DNA of 12,785 nt, taken from positions 1-12,785 of the forward strand of contig JAEWCE010000309.1 in NCBI GenBank assembly GCA_023390785.1. Direction: 5' to 3'. This document shows, piece by piece, positions 1 through 6,171 of this stretch. Source of the stretch: Pseudomonadota bacterium (GTDB lineage Bacteria; Pseudomonadota; Alphaproteobacteria; Rhizobiales; Devosiaceae). The notes below the pieces were generated by a model. That model worked only from the letters and a program-made list of their open reading frames with translations, did not search any database and was not told the DNA's origin. The position numbers and the translations under genes were made by a program. The number at the start of each line of letters is the position of its first letter. Positions within the stretch are counted from its first letter, which is position 1.

Positions 1-305
1 GCAGGGGCCAATGCCTGCGCTACGATCACGGGGGCCGTCGGTGCGGGCACCGCAATTGGCGTCGGGGCGGTCAGGAGCGAGGGCGTCACCGCTTGCGCCG
101 AGCTGGCGGGGCTTGCGGCAGCCTTGGCGCTCGGTGACGTCGGAGCGGCGCTGTGCGCGGAGGGAGCGAGCGAGGCCGATGCGTCCGGCAATTGCGCTTC
201 CGCCGCTGGACCATCTTCGCCGGGGAGGGTGAAGACATGGTTGGCGGTGGCGACGTAGGTGCCGGACGCCGCGACAAAAGCGAGAGAGAAGAGGGTCTTT
301 TTCAC
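1..305 (-). CDS. Secreted protein, N-terminal part (possible periplasmic FMN-binding-like protein)
   Basis: The gene reads from a GTG codon at 305-303 and runs off the left edge, giving 101 codons without a stop. The N-terminus starts VKKTLFSLAFVAASGTYVAT: two lysines, then a hydrophobic stretch of about 15 residues, which is a convincing export signal or membrane anchor. From about residue 28 to the edge it is a low-complexity Ala/Pro/Ser/Thr linker, typical of a spacer before a periplasmic domain that lies outside the window. It is divergent from a response regulator and faces the paired operator at 358-406, so it is probably in that regulator's regulon. Small periplasmic FMN-binding proteins with this architecture occur beside PepSY and cytochrome b561 genes in alphaproteobacteria. 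That identity is an inference from context, because no catalytic domain is visible. There is no good Shine-Dalgarno, so the exact start is uncertain. Confidence 0.65.
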   Translation of the reverse strand, partial: MKKTLFSLAFVAASGTYVATANHVFTLPGEDGPAAEAQLPDASASLAPSAHSAAPTSPSAKAAASPASSAQAVTPSLLTAPTPIAVPAPTAPVIVAQALAP

Positions 306-357
306 CGGGAATATCCGCAGAATTGTCGTTTGATGCCGGACAGATGGCGCCCTCAAA

Positions 358-406
358 CTGACGCCAGCCTGACGCGGACAGGCGCCCCCTGTCAGGTTTC
401 CGTCAG
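358..406. promoter_or_regulatory. Paired tandem half-sites in dyad symmetry, probable response-regulator operator
   Basis: CTGAC occurs at 358-362 and 369-373 (11 bp apart). Its reverse complement GTCAG occurs at 391-395 and 402-406 (11 bp apart). The outer pair CTGACG/CGTCAG and the inner pair CCTGAC/GTCAGG are both centred exactly on position 382. Each arm read outward is GTCAGGYTNNCGTCAG. Eleven-bp tandem half-sites are the classic target of OmpR/PhoB-family dimers, and the arms point at the two divergent genes. After the right arm, CTAG lies at 416-419 as a possible part of a -10 element. A further single CTGAC lies at 440-444. Binding by the adjacent regulator is inferred. The Pho box is also an 11-bp repeat (CTGTCA-type), so PhoB is the main alternative. 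Confidence 0.6.
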
Positions 407-489
407 CTTTCCCTCCTAGCGACCGGGAGCAACTGCACCCTGACGGCGGCCCACGCGTAGGCTAGTCTCGACACGGATTGGGATCCGAA

Positions 490-1149
490 ATGCGGATATT
501 GCTCGTCGAAGACGACACCACGCTGGGGAGCGCCGTGCGCGATCACATTGCCGCCGGCGGACACGCGGTGGATTGGATGACCCGGCTCGACGACGCCGTC
601 GCGGCGCGCTCGACAATGCCTTACGACCTCGTGCTGCTCGATCTCAACCTGCCGGATGGCCGCGGCATGGATTTCCTGCGCACGATCCGCCAGGCGAACG
701 ACACTACGCCCGTCATCATCCTCACCGCCATGGACCAGCTGAGTACCCGCATCGAGGGGCTCAATGCGGGCGCCGACGACTACCTGGTGAAGCCATTCGA
801 CCTGAGCGAACTCATGGCCCGGATCGGCGCGGTGGCCCGGCGTTACGGCGGCAATCCCAACCCTTTGACGACCATTGGACCCCTCACCATCAACCTCGCC
901 CAGCGGCGCGCGCTGTTGCACGGCCGCCCTCTTGACCTGACCGCTCGCGAATGGACGGTGCTCGAAAAGCTCACGCAACACCCGGGCCTCCTCGTCTCCA
1001 AGGCTCAGCTGGAGGATGCGCTCTTCGCGTTCGGCGCCGAAGTGGAAAGCAACGCCGTCGAAGTCTATGTGAGCCGCCTGCGCAAGAAGGTCGGCAACCA
1101 CCTGATCCACACCGCGCGCGGCCTCGGCTACCGCGTGGGCGAAGAATGA
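490..1149 (+). CDS. OmpR/PhoB-family DNA-binding response regulator
   Basis: This is a 219-residue, full-length two-domain regulator. The receiver domain covers about residues 1-115, with the acidic pocket E7-D8-D9, phospho-acceptor D51 (in DLVLLDLNLPDG), T79 and K101 in the KPF motif. A winged-helix DNA-binding domain covers about 125-217, with LDLTAREWTVLEKL and the recognition-helix region NAVEVYVSRLRKKV followed by the GLGYRV wing. I chose ATG 490 because MRILLVEDD is the normal family N-terminus; an in-frame TTG at 478 would only add four residues. The kinase gene starts within the stop region (ATGA overlap at 1146-1149), so the two are translationally coupled. The type resembles QseB/PmrA/TctD regulators. 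The dyad of 11-bp repeats just upstream suggests autoregulation. The family call is firm; the stimulus is unknown. Confidence 0.95.
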   Translation: MRILLVEDDTTLGSAVRDHIAAGGHAVDWMTRLDDAVAARSTMPYDLVLLDLNLPDGRGMDFLRTIRQANDTTPVIILTAMDQLSTRIEGLNAGADDYLVKPFDLSELMARIGAVARRYGGNPNPLTTIGPLTINLAQRRALLHGRPLDLTAREWTVLEKLTQHPGLLVSKAQLEDALFAFGAEVESNAVEVYVSRLRKKVGNHLIHTARGLGYRVGEE

Positions 1150-2483
1150 TCCGGCCGCGCAGCCTAACCCGCTGGTTGATCGTCGCGCTTACTGCCGGGG
1201 CCGTCGCACTGTGGCTGCTGGCGGCGTCCCTGGCCGCCAACTCTCTCCGGCTCAGCCTCAACGAGGCCTTCGACGGCGGTCTTCAAGAAACTGCCGAGCG
1301 CCTCCTGCCCTTGGCGCTCGATGGCTTTCGCGACGAGATGGGCGAGCAGCACGAGGCGCATGACGCGCATGAAGTTCCGCTCTACAACGATGCCGCCTCC
1401 GAGTACATCGTCTACCAGATGCGACTCCCCAGCGGCGAAATATTGCTGCGCTCGCACGATGCCCCCGACACTCCGTTCGACGCACCGCTTTCCCCCGGCT
1501 TTGCTGACTCCGGCCGTTGGCGCATCTACACGCTCAGCTCCTCCGGACACGACATCTTCATCCAGGTGGCCGAAGCAGCAGAGCATCGTTCGCAGTCGCT
1601 GATCGGCAGCATATTGGCGCTCCTTTGGCCAATCGCCCTACTGATTCCGCTCTCGGCCCTGGGAATTTTCCTCGCCGTGCGCAATGGCCTGCGGCCGGTC
1701 CGAGTGCTAAGCGCCGAGATCTCCGCGCGCCATGCCACCAACCTCACTCCGCTCAACGTGGCTGACCTTCCGGTCGAGCTCCGGCCGATCGGCGACGCGG
1801 TCGACGGGCTCATCGCCCGGGTCGACGCTGCGCTCGAGGCGGAGCGGTCGTTCGCGGCAAACAGCGCCCACGAGTTGCGCACCCCGATTGCTGGTAGCCT
1901 GGCGCAATTGCAGCGCCTCATCGCGGAGCTGGAGGGGCATCCTGAACAAGAGCGCGCCCAGCAGGTCGAGCAATCCCTTGTGCGCCTTCGCCAACTGGCT
2001 GACCGTCTGCTCCAGCTCGCTCGCGCCGATGCCGGAATGGCACGTGCGACAGGTTCGATCGAGCTGCTGCCGGCCCTTCGCGTTGTGATAGAGGACGTCC
2101 AGCGTCGCCTCCCCGCCGACCGGACGCTCCGCCTGGAAGAACGCGCCGCGAACCTCCTCGCTCCGATCGACATCGATGCGTTCGGCATCGTGATGCGGAA
2201 CCTGATCGACAATGCCCTCGCGCATGGCGCCGCGGACCGACCAATTGAGATCACCCAGGAGGAGCATTCCGTCGAGGTCAGAAACAGCGGTCCCGTCATT
2301 CCACCACAGGTCTTGGGCAGCCTTACTCGGCGTTTCGAGCGCGGCACCAGCCGTCCAGGTGGCGTCGGTCTCGGTTTGGCGATTGTCGACACGATCATGC
2401 GGCAGACTGGAGGAGAGTTGCGTTTGCGCTCGCCGGCGCCCGGGCAACCGGACGGTTTCTCCGCGCGCATCGTCTGGCACTAA
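1146..2483 (+). CDS. Membrane sensor histidine kinase, partner of the upstream regulator
   Basis: This 445-residue kinase has the classical layout. TM1 is at about 10-32, a periplasmic sensor at about 33-150, TM2 at about 153-178, then a HAMP-like linker. The HisKA motif FAANSAHELRTPIAG has phospho-accepting H242. The ATPase domain carries an N box with N352 and N356 (MRNLIDNALAHG), an F box near 397 and a G2 box at 405-410 (GGVGLG). The G1 box reads RNSGPVIPP instead of the usual DxGxGI, a variant seen in some QseC-like kinases, so it need not mean inactivity. The sensor region has a His/Glu-rich stretch at 66-76 (H69, H72, H75). The start is fixed by the overlap with the regulator stop. It presumably phosphorylates D51 of the neighbouring regulator. 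The signal is not known; metal or redox state is only a guess. Confidence 0.94.
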   Translation: MIRPRSLTRWLIVALTAGAVALWLLAASLAANSLRLSLNEAFDGGLQETAERLLPLALDGFRDEMGEQHEAHDAHEVPLYNDAASEYIVYQMRLPSGEILLRSHDAPDTPFDAPLSPGFADSGRWRIYTLSSSGHDIFIQVAEAAEHRSQSLIGSILALLWPIALLIPLSALGIFLAVRNGLRPVRVLSAEISARHATNLTPLNVADLPVELRPIGDAVDGLIARVDAALEAERSFAANSAHELRTPIAGSLAQLQRLIAELEGHPEQERAQQVEQSLVRLRQLADRLLQLARADAGMARATGSIELLPALRVVIEDVQRRLPADRTLRLEERAANLLAPIDIDAFGIVMRNLIDNALAHGAADRPIEITQEEHSVEVRNSGPVIPPQVLGSLTRRFERGTSRPGGVGLGLAIVDTIMRQTGGELRLRSPAPGQPDGFSARIVWH

Positions 2484-2644
2484 CGCTTCGGCCTGCCACC
2501 GCTTGGGGAAGGTCTCCCGCAGACGTTGATCATGTCGATCGCGAGCGGGACGACCTCCAGGCCGACCCTGACAAGATCGACCAGCGAGACCGCGATCGAT
2601 GTTCCAGGACCCTTGGGGGCCCCAGAGCGCGACAGCGAGTCCAT
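2480..2644 (-). CDS. Small hypothetical ORF (54 aa) downstream of the PAP2 gene
   Basis: An ATG at 2644-2642 opens a 54-codon frame ending with TAG at 2482-2480, overlapping the last bases of the convergent kinase gene. It starts 6 bp after the PAP2 stop (2653-2651) and is in the same frame, so it could be translationally coupled. The middle reads SIAVSLVDLVRVGLEVVPLA, an amphipathic to hydrophobic stretch, followed by a Pro/Gly/Arg tail. Third codon positions in the middle are almost all G or C, which suggests coding, but the complementary strand is open as well. I recognise no family. It may be a small membrane-associated protein, the remnant tail of a longer gene, or chance. Confidence 0.25.
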   Translation of the reverse strand: MDSLSRSGAPKGPGTSIAVSLVDLVRVGLEVVPLAIDMINVCGRPSPSGGRPKR

Positions 2645-2650
2645 CGCGGA

Positions 2651-3616
2651 TCATGCGCTTCGTGGGTGCTTCCGGCTGCCGATTGCGGCGGCGACGAGCG
2701 AGCAACTGAGCGCCCAGGCGGAGCCGATGGCCCAACCGGCCATTACGTCGGTCGGATAGTGCACGCCCAGATAGAGGCGACTGAGCCCGACCAGAGTTGT
2801 GAGCAAGATCGCGGTCAGCACGTAAAAGACCTTTATAGACTGCTGCTCGGCCGCATGTGCCAGCAAGAGCCCCAGCGTGAGATAGATCACGGCGGAGGCC
2901 GTTGAATGCCCGCTTGGGAAACTGCCCACGCCATATTCTGCGATCGCCGTCAGTTCAGGTCTGGGGCGTGCAAACACGTCCTTGAGGACGTTGCTGATCA
3001 TCGTCCCACTGATCGCGGCCACGGCGACCAGGACAGCCGCGCCCCATTCTCGTCTCAACAGCAAGTGGATCGTGGCCAAACAGGTCAGCAGCGTCAGGAC
3101 GGCAACCCCGCCCAGCGCGGTGAAGTCGCGGGCAACTTCGGTCAGCCAAACCGGCCCGATGGGGGTCATGGGTTCGCCGGGCACACGCAGCAGCAGTAGA
3201 ACCCGTTCATCGAAAGTCTGCGACGTTCCTCTGCTGACGCTGAATCCCAGAAACACCGCAGAGACAATCAATGCAGCCACGATGAGAAGAGCGACGACAT
3301 GCAAAGCGGCCCTCCCCTGTCGCTCGGGACGCACGGTCACAGGATTGGCCTGTTGCGTGCGGGCGGAGCAATCCCCGATGCGGGCAAGTGCGTTTCGACA
3401 ATACTCGAAACCCGCCAACCGTCCCATGCCACCGAACGACGGAGCGAGGCTATCCGACAAGATCGCCAGCGCTTCTTTGCCGCCGATGCAAACGTTCCTG
3501 ATCTCGAGACGTATGCCTCTTTTCTCACGGAGGAGTCCAAGGTTGCCGATTGAGCGTTTCGTCTGCAAGGCGCGTGGTTCGAATTCAGAACTCACCGTGA
3601 ATGCGTCTCGCGTCAT
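2651..3616 (-). CDS. PAP2-superfamily membrane phosphatase
   Basis: The C-terminal two thirds carry all three PAP2 (phosphatidic acid phosphatase type 2) motifs: K212-x6-R219-P220 (KDVFARPRP), PSGH at 234-237, and SRLYLGVHYPTD at 279-290 with H286 and D290. Five or six membrane segments are visible between about 104 and 312. Such enzymes dephosphorylate lipid phosphates such as phosphatidic acid, lysophosphatidate or undecaprenyl diphosphate at the periplasmic face of the inner membrane. The substrate cannot be read from the sequence. The start is doubtful. The 321-residue frame from ATG 3616 includes about 95 residues with no membrane segment and no obvious similarity, and no Shine-Dalgarno precedes it. 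Internal starts such as M64 (3427) or the GTG codons near residues 93-95 may be the real ones. It is separated from the cytochrome gene upstream by 106 bp, so it could be the third gene of that transcript. Confidence 0.88.
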   Translation of the reverse strand: MTRDAFTVSSEFEPRALQTKRSIGNLGLLREKRGIRLEIRNVCIGGKEALAILSDSLAPSFGGMGRLAGFEYCRNALARIGDCSARTQQANPVTVRPERQGRAALHVVALLIVAALIVSAVFLGFSVSRGTSQTFDERVLLLLRVPGEPMTPIGPVWLTEVARDFTALGGVAVLTLLTCLATIHLLLRREWGAAVLVAVAAISGTMISNVLKDVFARPRPELTAIAEYGVGSFPSGHSTASAVIYLTLGLLLAHAAEQQSIKVFYVLTAILLTTLVGLSRLYLGVHYPTDVMAGWAIGSAWALSCSLVAAAIGSRKHPRSA

Positions 3617-3722
3617 AACGTCGGGCGCGAGACTGTTGTTCCGAGACTTATGGACCGGCTTTCAATGTGGCGAGAGGTGAATTGACCGCATAGTTGGTTC
3701 GCCGTCAGTCTACCGAATGGGC

Positions 3723-4250
3723 CTACTCGATGTCCCCCTCCTCGGCGGCCCGTTTCATTCCACTCAGCATTCCCCACACCAAATTCTCTCGATGTCTGAA
3801 ACTGGCTAGGGCGACTCCAGCGAGATGACCCAGTACCAGCAACAGCAAGAGCTTGGCGCTGAACTCATGAAAGCGTGATACCCACTCCACCCCCCAGAAC
3901 TGGTCCGTGGTCGAAAGCCAGCCTGTCGCCGCTGTCGTGGCCATCGTGAACAGCAGCGCCAGGACCATTGCTCCTCCAGCGGGATTGTGACCGATGAAGC
4001 GCGCCTCCCGCCCTATCGCGACGTCGCGTAAGTAGCCGACGACCGTGCGGGGCGAACGCGTGAACTGGGTGAAGCGAGCATAGTGTGTACCCACGATCCC
4101 CCAGATCACCCTCAGGCTCACTAGACCGAAAGCAGCATAGCCCGCCAAATGATGGATATCCTCCGATCCGTGGCGTGTCAGCCAAGCAACGGTGAAGGCT
4201 GCAACCAACATCCAGTGGAACACTCTCACAACAATATCCCAGACGCGCAC
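3723..4250 (-). CDS. Cytochrome b561-type diheme membrane protein
   Basis: The 175-residue product fits the bacterial cytochrome b561/Ni-Fe hydrogenase cytochrome b family: four membrane segments (about 10-27, 34-53, 93-113, 131-151), an N-terminal RVWDIVVRVFHW motif and the conserved GHNPAGGAM loop at 87-95. Candidate axial heme ligands are H12, H33 or H34, H128 and H142. It should pass electrons between the quinone pool and a periplasmic partner. The gene directly upstream encodes a secreted PepSY-like protein, a frequent companion. The listed GTG start (4250) gives VRVWD but has no ribosome-binding site. A strong GGGGAGGG at 4298-4291 lies 7 bases before an in-frame CTG at 4283. Use of that CTG would add 11 residues and give a more typical N-terminus. 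Function is confident; the start is uncertain. Confidence 0.92.
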   Translation of the reverse strand: MRVWDIVVRVFHWMLVAAFTVAWLTRHGSEDIHHLAGYAAFGLVSLRVIWGIVGTHYARFTQFTRSPRTVVGYLRDVAIGREARFIGHNPAGGAMVLALLFTMATTAATGWLSTTDQFWGVEWVSRFHEFSAKLLLLLVLGHLAGVALASFRHRENLVWGMLSGMKRAAEEGDIE

Positions 4251-4280
4251 CCACGGGCGCGCGTCTATAGCCCGATTGGA

Positions 4281-4298
4281 CAGGGTTCAACCCTCCCC
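4281..4298 (-). promoter_or_regulatory. Strong Shine-Dalgarno aimed at a CTG codon (cytochrome b start)
   Basis: Read on the minus strand, GGGGAGGG (4298-4291) forms the end of the PepSY-like coding region. It is followed by its TGA stop (4289-4287), ACC, and then CTG (4283-4281) in the cytochrome b frame. The 7-base spacing is ideal. No ATG, GTG or TTG lies at that distance in this frame. A TTG overlapping the stop is out of frame. Either CTG is the initiator, or an ancestral ATG changed to CTG and translation now relies on GTG 4250. Confidence 0.45.
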
Positions 4299-4565
4299 AG
4301 CTTCGGGATTGTCGACCTTCTCAAGCGTCTCGGCATTGTACGCCGCGTTGACCTTCTTTCCCGCTTTGTCGACCGCGTAGACCTCGTAACAGCCTTTCTC
4401 AGTCTTGATCTGCCGTACCGTCATTCCAGTGGCTTCTAGCATCTTTTCGAGGTTGCTCTGCGGCTGAAACTTTGACTTGTCGGCCGTGCTGCAGCTGGCA
4501 CCGGCAGCGAAAGCCGGAGCGCTGGCGGCAATCAAAACGAAAGCGAGGAGAGCTGGGCGAAGCAT
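4287..4565 (-). CDS. Small secreted PepSY-domain-like protein
   Basis: The 92-residue product has a clear signal peptide (MLRPALLAFVLIAASAPAFA, cleavage near residue 20-23). Its mature domain of about 70 residues resembles the PepSY_2 type: CSTADKSKFQP, a helix EKMLEATGMTVRQIKTE, then the strands GCYEVYAVDKAGKKVNAAYN and the ending ETLEKVDNPEAGEG. C25 and C59 could form a disulfide. PepSY modules of this kind are periplasmic and often sit next to cytochrome b561 genes, where they are thought to act as partners or modulators. The biochemical role is not established here. ATG 4565 has a GGGAG five bases upstream. The cytochrome b gene follows within 36 bp or less, so they form one transcript. 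The tandem operator at 4612-4627 lies in the promoter position. Confidence 0.9.
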   Translation of the reverse strand: MLRPALLAFVLIAASAPAFAAGASCSTADKSKFQPQSNLEKMLEATGMTVRQIKTEKGCYEVYAVDKAGKKVNAAYNAETLEKVDNPEAGEG

Positions 4566-4598
4566 GTTAACTCCCTGTGTGGATCGAACATTCCTGGC

Positions 4599-4627
4599 CT
4601 AGACAGCCTCCCTGACACGAACCTGAC
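4599..4627 (-). promoter_or_regulatory. Tandem half-site operator upstream of the PepSY/cytochrome b operon
   Basis: On the minus strand GTCAGGTTCGTGTCAG spans 4627-4612, with GTCAG half-sites 11 bp apart. It matches the right arm of the operator beside the response regulator (GTCAGGTTTCCGTCAG, 391-406) at 13 of 16 positions. CTAG follows at 4602-4599, exactly the same distance (9 bases after the second GTCAG) as CTAG 416-419 follows the other copy. This hints at a shared -10 position with the operator replacing the -35. A start of transcription near 4591 would give a leader of about 26 bases. The site falls in the decayed 3' end of the broken PepSY gene. Confidence 0.5.
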
Positions 4628-4899
4628 GACCTGCGGGCGACAAACCCAGTACTTGCCGACTCGAATAAGTTCGACGCTCACCACGACGCCGTGATCCTGC
4701 CGCTCGATGCGCTTGACGATATCACCCAAGGATACAATGTCCCTGTGGTCGCGGAGTTCGCGAGCCACGTCCTGGTCACCCTCAGACTCGTCGGCGAGCG
4801 CGGGGCGAGAAGAGCAACCATGACCAGGCCGAATGCGACCAGCGAACCAGTTCTCCTGTGATACACAAGGCATGATGAAGCTGTCATCCAACTGGCCAT
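4599..4899 (-). pseudogene. Frameshifted PepSY-domain secreted protein
   Basis: From ATG 4899 (AAAGG a few bases upstream; GTG 4866 is an alternative) one frame gives a signal peptide ending SLVAFGLVMVALLA. The next part of a normal PepSY protein continues in a different frame: ALADESEGDQDVARELRDH, then DIVSLGDIVKRIERQDHG and VVVSVELIRVGKYWV. The two join perfectly if one C is added to the CCCC run at about 4802-4805, giving ...LLAPALADES with a proper cleavage site. After KYWV the sequence no longer matches the family in the main frame. Another frame gives LSPAGRQVRVREAV and a stop at 4601-4599, suggesting a second shift. The open second frame runs on to 4532, into the next gene. I call it a decayed gene; a sequencing error in the C run could explain only the first break. 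Confidence 0.6.
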
Positions 4900-4990
4900 C
4901 ATCAACCTTTCGCCGGTACCAAGCCCCGAAGCCGGTGACTGCCGTCTTGACCCGGCAACGCCGGTGCCAATCTTCCTAGCCCGTCCTGGA

Positions 4991-5890
4991 TTACGGTCGA
5001 GCCAAGTACGCCTCGCTGGCATACCGCCTGATCATTCGGTGACTGTTGAACATCGGCCCAAGTTTCGAGATTGCCTGCTTCATCATGAACACCCACCGGT
5101 CCCGCTGATCGGCAAAGAGAGGCAGCACAGTCTCCTCGAGTTTGATCAGAAGCGCGTCGACATCGGACCGTCCCTGACTCTCGATGGCCCATCCAGTTAC
5201 CCCTTCGACACACCCCTCCACCCACCATCCGTCGAGAACGCTGAGATTGAGGACACCGTTCAAAGCGGCTTTCATGCCGCTGGTGCCCGACGCCTCAAAC
5301 GGAGGCAGCGGGGTGTTGAGCCAGATGTCGCTCCCTGCCACCAGGTGTCGGGCAAGTGTCATGTTGTAGCCCGGCACAAAAGCGATCGGGACGGTGGGCG
5401 TTAATGCATCGATGCATCTGTGCAATTCCTCAATCAGTTCAAGGCCGGGAAGGTCAGAGGGATGCGCGATTCCTGCGAAGACGATCTGAAGCGGGCATTT
5501 CTGGGCAACCCGACGCAGCCGATCAAGATTTCGAAACAGAAGATCCGGTCGCTTATATGCTGTCATACGACGGGCGAAGCCTATCAGGGGCAGGTCAGGA
5601 TCGAGTCTCTGCCCGGTCACCTGACTCGTGAGCGCCAGAAGTTCCCGCTTTGCCTCTTGGTGGGCTGACCACACTTCCTCGTCGGGGATCTGGTCAGCAA
5701 AGCTCAACACCTCAGGCTCATGGCGCCAGTGCGGAATACGCCGATCAAAGACCTCCGCAAGCGAGCGGTGCGTCCACGTGCTGGGATGAACGCCATTGGT
5801 GATCGAGCGAATGGGAACATCCGGAAACATCCCGGAGGCGGTTTCGGCATTGGTCCGACCGCCAGCTTGAGTGGATCGCTCGAGGGCCAC
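4991..5890 (-). pseudogene. glgP: Alpha-glucan phosphorylase, 5'-truncated (C-terminal third)
   Basis: About 299 codons encode the C-terminal part of a glycogen/maltodextrin phosphorylase of the short alpha-glucan family, which normally has roughly 700-850 residues. Visible landmarks are NAETASGMFPD followed by SITNGVHPSTW, GFARRMTAYKRPDLLF (about 104-119) and the pyridoxal-phosphate segment EASGTSGMKAALNG with K207. The ending MIRRYASEAYLARP resembles an intact family C-terminus. The enzyme would release glucose 1-phosphate from alpha-1,4-glucans, but the N-terminal half of the active site is missing, so activity is very unlikely. Similarity seems to fade at about 5890, where a GTG preceded by GAGGAG opens the frame and a TGA precedes it. 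A recombinase remnant on the other strand starts about 30 bp further on, so this is a rearrangement end point. Confidence 0.82.
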
Positions 5891-5919
5891 GTCTCCTCAT
5901 TGCGAGTCTCAGTGCGATA

Positions 5920-6048
5920 GTACGGCTTGATCGACTCTATGACGCCATCGAGGCTGGTATCGCCAATCCGCCCGATGCCGCCCTCAAGGAGCGCGTTGAC
6001 CTCACCATTCGGACGGACATGACTCCGCGCGGTAGCGATGCCCAGGTT
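5920..6048 (+). pseudogene. Remnant of a large serine recombinase C-terminal tail
   Basis: The plus-strand frame at 5920-6048 reads VRLDRLYDAIEAGIANPPDA, then ALKERVDLTIRTD and MTPRGSDAQV. From memory this resembles the C-terminal coiled segment of resolvase-type large serine recombinases of alphaproteobacteria (pattern RLYDAIExGxADxxDPxLKERI followed by IRDQARADAERAQ). Upstream of about 5920 the similarity is lost in the phosphorylase fragment on the opposite strand. No start codon, catalytic domain or zinc ribbon is present. It ends next to the tRNA 3' end. I read it as the scar of an integrated element, with moderate confidence because the match is short. Confidence 0.45.
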
Positions 6049-6058
6049 TGTCCGAGAA

Positions 6059-6135
6059 TGGCGCGCCCGAAGAGATTCGAACTCCTGACCCCCAGATTCG
6101 TAGTCTGGTGCTCTATCCAGCTGAGCTACGGGCGC
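6059..6135 (-). tRNA. tRNA-Arg (anticodon ACG)
   Basis: Read on the minus strand, this is a 77-nt cloverleaf. The acceptor arm is GCGCCCG (6135-6129) with CGGGCGC (6069-6063), then discriminator G and an encoded CCA (6061-6059). The D arm is AGCTCAGCTGGATAGAGC. The anticodon stem CCAGA/TCTGG encloses CTACGAA, with ACG at 6101-6099. The T arm carries GTTCGAATC. ACG is normally edited to ICG by TadA and reads CGU, CGC and CGA. It lies 61 bp behind the sensor kinase gene on the same strand. Its 3' end borders the recombinase remnant, and tRNA 3' ends are common integration points. I saw no second copy of the 3' end in the window. Confidence 0.97.
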
Positions 6136-6146
6136 GTGGCTTCGTG

Positions 6147-6160
6147 CGGCCGTACGGCCG
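6147..6160. repeat. Perfect 14-bp palindrome CGGCCGTACGGCCG
   Basis: This self-complementary sequence lies 12 bp upstream of the tRNA 5' end, in the predicted precursor leader or just at the transcription start. It has no T-run, so it is not an intrinsic terminator. It could be a protein-binding site or a chance palindrome in GC-rich DNA. Confidence 0.4.
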
Positions 6161-6171
6161 GAAGCGGGCCA

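Noticed and set aside
1526..2735. Long minus-strand frames opposite the sensor kinase
   Set aside because: They are shadows of the kinase coding frame; no motifs or ribosome-binding sites.
3570..3600. GTGGTTCGAATTC, resembling a tRNA T-loop
   Set aside because: The flanking bases do not form a T stem or acceptor stem and no anticodon arm is found, so it is not a tRNA or a convincing att remnant.
4952..4964. CCGGC-AAC-GCCGG hairpin after the phosphorylase fragment
   Set aside because: The stem is only 5 bp and there is no T-run; such hairpins are frequent in GC-rich DNA.
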